Shown here piece after piece: positions 6,203 to 12,047 of a DNA stretch of 14,067 nucleotides. Numbering within the stretch: the first letter of the stretch is position 1; every line of letters begins with the position of its first letter. Both the position numbers and the translations under genes were made by a program. The notes beneath the pieces were generated by a model, which was not told the origin of the DNA, did not search any database, and was given only the letters and a program-made list of their open reading frames with translations. The stretch is taken from NCBI GenBank assembly GCA_937894495.1, contig CALCRR010000182.1, positions 1-14,067 on the forward strand, written 5' to 3'. This stretch comes from an uncultured Ruminococcus sp. (GTDB lineage Bacteria > Bacillota > Clostridia > Oscillospirales > Ruminococcaceae).

Positions 6203-6751
6203 TTATTTGAAGTATCTGTCATACAGTCCCTTGAAGCCGCAGCCGTGTCTTGCTTCGTCCTTAGCCATTTCGTGAACGGTGTCGTGAACTGCGTCATAGC
6301 CCAGCTCCTTAGCCTTTTTAGCCAGCTTGAGCTTGCCCTCGCAGGCGCCGTTCTCAGCCATGTATCTCAGCTCCAGGTTCTTCTTGGTTGAGGGCGTCAC
6401 TACCTCGCCCAGCAGCTCTGCGAACTTGGCAGCGTGCTCAGCCTCCTCCCAGGCAGCCTTTTCGTAATAAAGACCTACCTCGGGATAGCCCTCTCTGTAA
6501 GCGACTCTTGCCATTGCAAGGTACATACCTACCTCAGAGCACTCGCCGTTGAAATTCTCTCTCAGTCCTGCTACTATCTCCTCGTCAAGGCCCTGAGCCA
6601 CACCGACCCTGTGCTCGTCAGCCCAAACTATCTCAGCCTCCTCGTTCATCTTTGAAAACTTTGACGCAGGCGCATTGCACTGTGGGCACTTCTCGGGTGG
6701 GTTCTCGCCCTCATAGATATAACCGCAGATCTCACATACAAACTTTGACAT
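6203..6751 (-). CDS. rbr: Reverse rubrerythrin (N-terminal rubredoxin, C-terminal diiron domain)
   Basis: The 182-residue cytosolic protein has the domains in reverse order to classical rubrerythrin. An N-terminal rubredoxin-type Fe(Cys)4 centre uses CEIC (6-9) and CPQC (22-25); a ferritin-like four-helix domain (about 50-182) carries Glu70, EEAEH (102-106), Glu133 and KDEARH (164-169) as likely diiron ligands. Reverse rubrerythrins of Clostridium act as the terminal part of NAD(P)H peroxidase/oxidase systems, reducing H2O2 and O2 to water. An upstream in-frame ATG (6796) would add 15 residues lacking similarity; the ATG at 6751 has AAAGGAGG 7 nt upstream and begins MSKFVCEIC, the usual start. 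It stands alone with its own promoter and terminator. In a strict anaerobe with an oxygen-labile nitrogenase homologue nearby a protective role is natural, but no operon link is seen. Confidence 0.95.
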   Translation of the reverse strand: MSKFVCEICGYIYEGENPPEKCPQCNAPASKFSKMNEEAEIVWADEHRVGVAQGLDEEIVAGLRENFNGECSEVGMYLAMARVAYREGYPEVGLYYEKAAWEEAEHAAKFAELLGEVVTPSTKKNLELRYMAENGACEGKLKLAKKAKELGYDAVHDTVHEMAKDEARHGCGFKGLYDRYFK

Positions 6752-6773
6752 AATTATTCCTCCTTTTAGATGT

Positions 6774-6794
6774 AAGAGGTGAGAGGTAAGAGGC
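6774..6794 (-). repeat. Heptanucleotide tandem tract in the rubrerythrin leader
   Basis: Three 7-nt units on the plus strand, AAGAGGT, GAGAGGT and AAGAGGC, then AAGAC. It sits in the 5' untranslated leader, 8 nt upstream of the ribosome binding site, where its minus-strand RNA is rich in CCTCT and could pair with the GGAGG site. Confidence 0.65.
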
Positions 6795-6841
6795 AAGACC
6801 CCTCTTTTTCTCAGCTCCTGTTTGTTAAAATTGCTTATAAT

Positions 6842-6871
6842 ATTATCTCATATTTCCGAGGGATTTGTCAA
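6842..6871 (-). promoter_or_regulatory. Rubrerythrin promoter with overlapping palindrome
   Basis: On the minus strand TTGACA (6871-6866), an 18-nt spacer ending in TGA, and GATAAT (6847-6842) form a plausible extended -10 promoter. The -10 box overlaps the perfect 10-bp palindrome ATAATATTAT (6837-6846). This is reminiscent of a PerR operator (TTATAAT-N-ATTATAA) but the half-site spacing does not fit exactly, so control by a peroxide repressor is only a possibility. Confidence 0.65.
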
Positions 6872-6930
6872 GACTAACATAAAAGTTTTGCTGTAGAATA
6901 TTCTGTACAAATTTTGTGTATTTTGCCCGG

Positions 6931-6966
6931 CAAAAGCAAAACGGCAGACATTTTGCTGCCTGCCGC
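6931..6966 (-). terminator. Terminator of the sigma/anti-sigma operon
   Basis: On the minus strand CGGCAG and CTGCCG form a 6-bp stem (7 with a G-U) around a 12-nt loop, followed by TTTTGCTTTTG. It starts about 12 nt after the stop codon of the gene at 6978. Confidence 0.7.
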
Positions 6967-6977
6967 TTGTATTTTTG

Positions 6978-9248
6978 TCATTCAGAAAGCTCCTCATCGG
7001 GCATAGCCGCCGTTACGGTGGTAACAACGTTTTCTTCCGTAGTATAAGCCTGTATCATCTCCATAATTTCCCCTACCTCTCCGTTTTCGGCGTGGTAGCG
7101 ATCAAGCATATCCACCTCGATAACATCGCCGTTTATATCGGGTATTTTGATATCCATAACACCGTTGCCTGTCTCGGCAGAGCCTGAATTTAAAAAGCTT
7201 ATCAGCACCTGCTCGCCCGAGCTGCCTGCCTGCACCTTTTCGGGCTCATAGCTCTCAGTCACCGCTTTTACCTTTGCATACAGGCTGTCCACAAAGGTCT
7301 TGTCATCTATACTGTAGTAGTCTCCGCCGTCATCGCTGAAAATTATATTGCATTCATCAGGCTCCCGTGCAGGTCTGCTGCTGAGATATTCCCGCTTTGC
7401 AAGGTCTGTCAGCTCTTTTATAAGCGCCTGCGCTTCACCGTCGTCGGTATAGTATGCATTGTCGTCGATAATGATGTAATTTCCCCCGACGCCCTGCATT
7501 CCCCAGAAAATGGTTAGCCGGCTTTTGCCGTTTTCGTCGTTTATCTCCGCTAAAGTAAAGCTTCCGTCGTAGGTGTGTTCTTCAAAGCTTACCTCGGGCA
7601 GTTCAGTGACCGCATACTTTTCTTTGATATCACAGGCTGCTGAATACACACTTTTTACCACCTCATTATCAGTGAACTCACCGTTTATCCGAGAGTCTCT
7701 GTACAGGTACAAAATACTGTTTTCAGGCAGCTGCGGCTCGGTGTTTAAAGTCTCAGCGCTCTCCGCAGTCGATACCTCTCCGTCCTCCTGCACCCGGCTG
7801 TAATTTCTGTACTCTCCGCTGAAAATATTTGCCTGTAAGTCATTGCAGTATGCTGCGTCATGTATGTACAGCTCACCTGTTTTGCTGTTTAAAAACGTGC
7901 CCTGTCCGTAAATATCGGGCACTGCCCTCAGCTCAAAGCGGAACTCGTTCACAAGGGTGAACTCATTTGTTTCCAGCACCTTTAGCACCTCGGTGTCGGT
8001 GCCCAGCTCCTCAAACGCCATTATCAGATGACCGTCCACCGCACGGCTGCCTATGATGGCATACCTGCCTGTTTCCATATCCGCAAGAGCCTCTATCTCC
8101 CTGGCACCCTCGCCGTCCATAACACCGTTATCATCATCGTCCCTTATATCGCTGACCTTGAATACCGAGTCATCAGAGTCGCAGTATGCCATGCGGCTGC
8201 CGTCATAGTAATAGACCGTGTCAGCCACAGGTATCTCAATACCCTGTGGGAAATTTCTGTCAAGCAGCTTTGTTACATTCTTATTATCTGCCGTGCCCAT
8301 TACCTGATAAGCATCAGCACCTACAGCGCCCTCTATCCGTATGCACTCATAAAGCCCCTCGGCATAGGTCTGGGATAATATCACCCCGGAGTATGCATCA
8401 CGCAGGGTGGCAGTGCCGCCATTTTCATCAAGCTTTGTGGTGGCTGCGCAAAGGTACATTCCGTTCTGGGAAAAGCTGGGCGGTATAACTATGCTCTCCC
8501 CCTCGGGGGCTTCATAGGTGTAAAAGTCCGAGCCCTCCATCATGCTGTCATAGCTGTGGTATTCTGCCCTTACGCTGGTAACACGCTCGGTCTGCTCGTC
8601 ATAGCCGTAGTCGCCGTAAAGCACAAAGCCCTCGTCCTTTATGTCAGCTCCCCAAAGGTCGCTGGTGAGAATATCTTCGCTTATCACGCCGCTTTCGGGG
8701 TCGTATACGAAATAGTCATACACCCCTGCCGACTCGCCCTTTTCGTCTGCCCACCATTTGTCCTCCTCGTCATCGTGGTTGCCCCACTGCTCAACAAGAT
8801 AACGCCCGTCGGGTATCTGGTAGATAAAGCTGTTATCGCCGAACTTGTCATAAACAGTCTCGCCGCTGCTGTCATACTGTATCTGCACCACAGGGCAGCT
8901 TATCGACTGCACGTCCTCCTGCGATGTGGTCTCCCCGGGCGCCGCAGGGGGAGTTATATCCGCCTTTTGGGAGCTGTTCAGCCCATAGGCAGCTCCCCCG
9001 ATGACCAGCACCGCTGCCGCCGCCGCTGCGGTGAGCCTGCCCGTGTGGGTCACACGCACCCTTTGTGTCCTTGTCTCCTCTGCCATAGCTAAATGTTCAT
9101 TTTCCGCAGATGTCATGCTTATGCTGTTTGTCTTTTCTTTCATACTATCACCTGTCAAGCCTTTCAGTATGCGAGCTCTGACCTCTTCGGGGGGCTGGAT
9201 ATTGCCCAGCTCCCTTTTGATGATATCTTTAAATCCTTCATCTGTCAT
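6978..9248 (-). CDS. Membrane anti-sigma factor with large extracellular domain
   Basis: With the chosen start the protein has 756 residues. The first ~70 are cytoplasmic and charged (MTDEGFKDIIKRELGNIQ), fitting a short sigma-binding region. RLTAAAAAAVLVIGGAAYGL (71-90) is the single membrane segment. The remaining ~660 residues are outside the cell: acidic, rich in Tyr, Asp and Gly, with repeating DGRYLV-, DGEGA- and GQGTFLN-like strands that suggest a beta-propeller or similar all-beta receptor, then a smaller alpha/beta end domain. The ATG at 9248 lies 5 nt after the sigma factor stop with AGGAG upstream; an in-frame start at 9326 would only extend into the sigma gene. The role, holding the ECF sigma factor until a surface signal arrives, is inferred from order and topology; no specific anti-sigma family is confirmed. 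The signal is unknown. Confidence 0.8.
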   Translation of the reverse strand: MTDEGFKDIIKRELGNIQPPEEVRARILKGLTGDSMKEKTNSISMTSAENEHLAMAEETRTQRVRVTHTGRLTAAAAAAVLVIGGAAYGLNSSQKADITPPAAPGETTSQEDVQSISCPVVQIQYDSSGETVYDKFGDNSFIYQIPDGRYLVEQWGNHDDEEDKWWADEKGESAGVYDYFVYDPESGVISEDILTSDLWGADIKDEGFVLYGDYGYDEQTERVTSVRAEYHSYDSMMEGSDFYTYEAPEGESIVIPPSFSQNGMYLCAATTKLDENGGTATLRDAYSGVILSQTYAEGLYECIRIEGAVGADAYQVMGTADNKNVTKLLDRNFPQGIEIPVADTVYYYDGSRMAYCDSDDSVFKVSDIRDDDDNGVMDGEGAREIEALADMETGRYAIIGSRAVDGHLIMAFEELGTDTEVLKVLETNEFTLVNEFRFELRAVPDIYGQGTFLNSKTGELYIHDAAYCNDLQANIFSGEYRNYSRVQEDGEVSTAESAETLNTEPQLPENSILYLYRDSRINGEFTDNEVVKSVYSAACDIKEKYAVTELPEVSFEEHTYDGSFTLAEINDENGKSRLTIFWGMQGVGGNYIIIDDNAYYTDDGEAQALIKELTDLAKREYLSSRPAREPDECNIIFSDDGGDYYSIDDKTFVDSLYAKVKAVTESYEPEKVQAGSSGEQVLISFLNSGSAETGNGVMDIKIPDINGDVIEVDMLDRYHAENGEVGEIMEMIQAYTTEENVVTTVTAAMPDEELSE

Positions 9249-9253
9249 AAAGC

Positions 9254-9730
9254 TCACTCTCCTAACTGTCTCTGCAATTTTTTTCTTGCCCTGTGTATGT
9301 ATGAATACACCGTGTTCTCTTTGCACCCCATTATCTTAGCCGCCTGCGCTGCGGTGTATTCCTCATAAAGGCAGAGATATACCGCCAGCTTTTCCTTTCG
9401 GGGCAGGTGCATGACTGCGTCTAAAGCCTCGCTGTAGTGAAAATCCGCCGACAGGTTTTTAGCAGCGTCAATATCCCTGTTTTTCCTGTGGCTGAGCCGC
9501 AAAAAGCTAAGGCAGGTATTTTTCGCCGTAACTATCAGCCAAGCCTTAGTGTGCTCGCCAGCCGCAGGCTTGTTAGCCGTTTCGATGTACTTCATGAATA
9601 CAGTCTGCACTGCGTCCTCGGTATCGGCAGCATTGCCCCCCAGCATAACAAAGCATATCCTGTAGACCATATCGAAATAGGTGCTGTATATGTATTCTGT
9701 TGTATTCTCACAGGGCGTGATATCAGCCAT
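9254..9730 (-). CDS. ECF-type RNA polymerase sigma factor
   Basis: The 158-residue cytosolic protein has the two-domain layout of ECF (sigma-70 group 4) factors. Region 2 spans about 10-80: YIYSTYFDMVYRICFVM, then DTEDAVQTVFMKY, which is the conserved region 2.2 core contact, and HTKAWLIVTAKNTCLSFLR. Region 4 spans about 100-155: LPRKEKLAVYLCLYEEYTA, then AAKIMGCKENTVYSYIHRAR, a helix-turn-helix that reads the -35 element. No region 1.1 or 3 is present. The ATG at 9730 has a GGGGGG-type site about 11 nt upstream, weaker than its neighbours'. The putative anti-sigma factor follows after 5 nt. Its own promoter looks housekeeping rather than autoregulated. Target genes cannot be read from this window. 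Confidence 0.93.
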   Translation of the reverse strand: MADITPCENTTEYIYSTYFDMVYRICFVMLGGNAADTEDAVQTVFMKYIETANKPAAGEHTKAWLIVTAKNTCLSFLRLSHRKNRDIDAAKNLSADFHYSEALDAVMHLPRKEKLAVYLCLYEEYTAAQAAKIMGCKENTVYSYIHRARKKLQRQLGE

Positions 9731-9778
9731 GAAACCAAGTACCCCCCTTAATGAAGCAAGAACGGCAGCGCTCAGCTA

Positions 9779-9860
9779 TATACTCCCCTCTGCTCCAAAG
9801 TATCCATTATCTTTGCACATAAATAAATCTAATGGATATTTTGAAACAGAGGCGAGTATA
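9779..9860. repeat. Large imperfect palindrome in the sigma factor leader
   Basis: A 31-nt left arm (9779-9809) and a 31-nt right arm (9830-9860) are inverted copies with about four mismatches, starting TATACTC and ending ATCCATTA, around a 20-nt AT-rich loop. Most mismatches are C/T or G/A, so they become G-U pairs in one RNA strand. The element lies within the ~330-nt stretch between the promoter at 10067 and the sigma start, which holds no supported gene. It could be a small MITE-like element or a folded leader structure. Confidence 0.8.
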
Positions 9861-9884
9861 AGAGGCAAGAGGCAAGAAGCAAGA
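9861..9884. repeat. Heptanucleotide tandem tract (AGAGGCA)3
   Basis: Three 7-nt units, AGAGGCA, AGAGGCA and AGAAGCA, followed by AGA, abut the right arm of the palindrome. The unit resembles the tract at 6774. Confidence 0.75.
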
Positions 9885-10066
9885 TACGCCTGCGGCGAAA
9901 TTTTTCCTGCGTCAATATTCCTGCTTTTTATGTGTTTGCACACCATGCCGATAAATAAACTGTCTTGCATTTAGAGGGCTGCGATCGCTTTCATTTGGTC
10001 TTCACTTATAACACGTTTGAGCTCTGCGTTTCCTTGCAGGTGAAGTGAAAAAAATTTTGTGATCTA

Positions 10067-10095
10067 ATAATAGCACAAAATCGGAATCATGGCAA
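10067..10095 (-). promoter_or_regulatory. Promoter for the sigma/anti-sigma operon
   Basis: On the minus strand TTGCCA (10095-10090), a 17-nt spacer ending in TGC, and TATTAT (10072-10067) match the promoter at 509-537 closely, including the TTGTGCTATTATTA core. It sits immediately after the nif-like operon terminator. The leader to the sigma ATG would be about 330 nt. Confidence 0.75.
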
Positions 10096-10131
10096 TAAAA
10101 AGACCGCCTTGCAGAGATATGCAAAACGGTC
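10094..10131 (-). terminator. Strong terminator of the nitrogenase-like operon
   Basis: On the minus strand GACCGTTTTGCA and TGCAAGGCGGTC form a 12-bp stem (two G-U pairs) with a 6-nt loop, followed by TTTTTATT. It begins 13 nt after the stop codon of the NifX-like gene and its T-run overlaps the -35 box of the next promoter. Confidence 0.9.
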
Positions 10132-10143
10132 AAATCATTCGTA

Positions 10144-10476
10144 CTATATAAGCTTGTCAGCTATCACTTTTTTCAGCAGTGCGTCAACGGGGGCGTCGAC
10201 CTCGAAAACTCTCACGTTTTTTTCTATGAGATACGCCGCTGCGCCCTGACCTATCCGCTGTACGAAAAGTGCGTCGCAGTCGGATATCAGGTCGATAATG
10301 CGGTCAAAGCGTGTCTTGTCATGGGTGAAGCCTGCCTGGCAGGCAGCCACCGCATCTCTTACCTCAATAAGCCTGTAGCCATCATCACCAAGCTCGTATA
10401 CCCTGAAAAACTGTGCGTGACCGAAATGCTCGTTAACATTTATGCCGTCAGATGTGGCAACTGCTGCCCTCGCCAT
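10144..10476 (-). CDS. NifX/NifB C-terminal-type cofactor-binding protein
   Basis: The 110-residue cytosolic protein is one NifB/NifX/NafY (dinitrogenase iron-molybdenum cofactor) domain. It opens MARAAVATSDG, carries the family mark EHFGHAQFFRVYEL (16-29), and has the usual IGQGAAAYL (75-83) and NVRVFEVDAPVDALL (87-101) segments near the end. Family members hold NifB-co or FeMoco-type metal clusters during assembly, or occur as stand-alone proteins of unknown job. Its place as the last gene before the operon terminator suggests it serves the upstream NifDK-like enzyme, which would fit a NifB-derived cofactor. The ATG at 10476 has AAGGAG 8 nt upstream. The 230-nt spacer after the NifK-like gene is long for an operon, so an internal promoter is possible, though none is clear. 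NifX and the C-terminal part of NifB cannot be told apart at this length. Confidence 0.88.
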   Translation of the reverse strand: MARAAVATSDGINVNEHFGHAQFFRVYELGDDGYRLIEVRDAVAACQAGFTHDKTRFDRIIDLISDCDALFVQRIGQGAAAYLIEKNVRVFEVDAPVDALLKKVIADKLI

Positions 10477-10615
10477 AATTAATGCTCCTTTATACCGTTT
10501 TTATCAGCCGCTCGCAAAACTATGAAACACCGTAATTGCGGCTTGGTTTTACAATTCTGAATTATAATTTTTACGCCGAGTTTTACGACCGTCTGACCGT
10601 TGTTATATACGCTTT

Positions 10616-10690
10616 CTTCCCCCCGCCTGCGGCGAGAGGAAGATAAGTTCAGATCATCACAAATGTCCGTCTCCCCCTTTGGTGAGGGGA
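10616..10690 (-). other. Two hairpins in the spacer between the NifK-like and NifX-like genes
   Basis: The first has outer CTTCC/GGAAG and inner CGCC/GGCG stems (10616-10642). The second is TCCCC/GGGGA (10672-10690), 16 nt after the NifK-like stop. No T-run follows either on the minus strand, so mRNA stabilisation or processing is likelier than termination. The second resembles a commonly seen TCCCCCTTTGGTGAGGGGA intergenic repeat. Confidence 0.5.
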
Positions 10691-10706
10691 AAAGCTTTGT
10701 TTTTTA

Positions 10707-12047
10707 TCACTTGTAGGTCGCAAGCGCCGTGTTGTAAATGTCCTCGATGACCCTCAGTCCGCCTGTGTAGCCCACGTAGTTCGTGGTCAAAACTATCCTG
10801 TAGGGGGTGGGGCAGGCTATCGACAGAAAATCTGCGTCTATCTCTTCGGCAAGCTCCTTGTCCCAGCCGCTGCCGATTATCAGTCCTCTGCCGCTGTGGT
10901 TTAAGCCCCTGATAAGGTCCTGCATTGCCCCTGCGTCGGGGTCGAAGTATACGGGTATCTCCCTCTTGTCTGAGGTCGCCTTGATGTCTGCGGCTATCTT
11001 CTCCTGATACTTCTGGGGAACATTGTCAACTATGAACTGCTCCTTGGGCACAAGTCCCGTTTCGTGGAGCAAAAACCTTGTGAGACCCGTCACATAGCCC
11101 GAGTCGTGCAAAACGTGTACGTATGAGGGCAGTCCGTAGCGGAACTCCAGCAGGAAGGTCGCCAGATTGTCAAGCTCCTCATAGTATGCGTCCTCTTCCT
11201 CTTTGATAAATGCCCTTGCCTTTTTCTCGTCTATCTCTGCACCCTGCTCTATGGCGAAATCCAGCACGCCGTTTAAAAAGCGTGTGGTCTCGTTGGCACC
11301 GATGGGAGTGTAGCCGAACTGATAGTAGGGCTGCTTGTAGCGCCTTTCAAGGTTCTTAACGATAGGCTCGCCGTACCAGGGGGAGACAAATACGTTGAAA
11401 TTCGCCTTTGGTATCGTCTGCCACTCCTTAACTCCCTTTGAGTGAGGTCCGAAAAGGATATTTACCTTCAGACCCAGCCCCTCCAGCAGCCTTTTGTACT
11501 CCTTTAAATTGCCCTTCCAGAACTGGTCCTGATAGGGGATCGAGGCGAAAACATTTACAAGGTTCTTCTCGCTCCTTGCCTCGTTCTCCTCCTCAAAACG
11601 GCTCACATACTGGTCGATTATAGCGTTGACCACCGCCGAGTGTGAAACGTAGTTGTTTGATTTGAAGCCCGAGGTCTCAACGTGTACTATAGGTCTGTCC
11701 TCGTCATATAAAAACTCGTCCGTTACCGACGCCACATCGTCGCCCACAATGCCTGCGGTGCAGCCTGTTACAACTACCTGCAGGTCTGTGTCCAGCACCT
11801 TATATGTGTTTTTGATTATGCTCCTGAGCCTGTCAGTGCCGCCGAATACTACCTCACGCTCGCTGAAATTGGTGCAGGGTGCGGTCTCGCCGCCTGCATA
11901 GCCTGCCGAGCGCTCGAAAAAGCCCTTTATCATCGTTCCGCAGCCGGGTCCCGAATGCAGGATAGGTACTGCCCTCGGTATTGCCACCACCGTCTGCAAT
12001 GCGCCTATGGCACAGGTGTAGCGCTCCTGTTCAATTAATCCTGCCAT
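10707..12047 (-). CDS. Nitrogenase-like component 1 beta subunit (NifK-like)
   Basis: The 446-residue cytosolic protein belongs to the component 1 superfamily (NifD/K/E/N and relatives). Cys12, Cys36 in HSGPGCG (31-37) and Cys96 in TGCTAGIVGDD (94-104) line up by eye with the three P-cluster cysteines of NifK (70, 95, 153 in Azotobacter). The N-terminus is about 58 residues shorter than Azotobacter NifK, as in clostridial and many nitrogenase-like forms. The end, VLTTNYVGYTGGLRVIEDIYN, matches the NifK closing segment around TTLGYEGAM. It should pair with the NifD-like subunit as an alpha2-beta2 tetramer that receives electrons from the NifH-like protein. Its ATG overlaps the upstream stop by one base (TGATG), with GGAGGT 9 nt upstream inside that gene, so the two are translationally coupled. 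True nitrogenase, methylthio-alkane reductase or an unnamed reductase remain possible. Confidence 0.9.
   Translation of the reverse strand: MAGLIEQERYTCAIGALQTVVAIPRAVPILHSGPGCGTMIKGFFERSAGYAGGETAPCTNFSEREVVFGGTDRLRSIIKNTYKVLDTDLQVVVTGCTAGIVGDDVASVTDEFLYDEDRPIVHVETSGFKSNNYVSHSAVVNAIIDQYVSRFEEENEARSEKNLVNVFASIPYQDQFWKGNLKEYKRLLEGLGLKVNILFGPHSKGVKEWQTIPKANFNVFVSPWYGEPIVKNLERRYKQPYYQFGYTPIGANETTRFLNGVLDFAIEQGAEIDEKKARAFIKEEEDAYYEELDNLATFLLEFRYGLPSYVHVLHDSGYVTGLTRFLLHETGLVPKEQFIVDNVPQKYQEKIAADIKATSDKREIPVYFDPDAGAMQDLIRGLNHSGRGLIIGSGWDKELAEEIDADFLSIACPTPYRIVLTTNYVGYTGGLRVIEDIYNTALATYK

Noticed and set aside
5942..6391. A 149-residue plus-strand open frame
   Set aside because: It runs through a terminator, repeat copy D and the antisense of rubrerythrin; it has no family likeness.
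6752..6796. An earlier in-frame start for rubrerythrin
   Set aside because: It would translate through the ribosome site and heptad tract; MSKFVCEIC at 6751 is the family start.
9249..9326. An earlier in-frame start for the anti-sigma factor
   Set aside because: It lies inside the sigma factor gene without a ribosome site; the ATG at 9248 is better placed.
9776..9970. A 64-residue minus-strand frame and a similar plus-strand frame (9681-9974)
   Set aside because: Both strands encode mirror-like peptides because the region is a palindrome. There is no ribosome site.
10616..10690. A terminator ending the operon after the NifK-like gene
   Set aside because: The two hairpins lack a T-run on the minus strand; the clear terminator is at 10094-10131 after the NifX-like gene.
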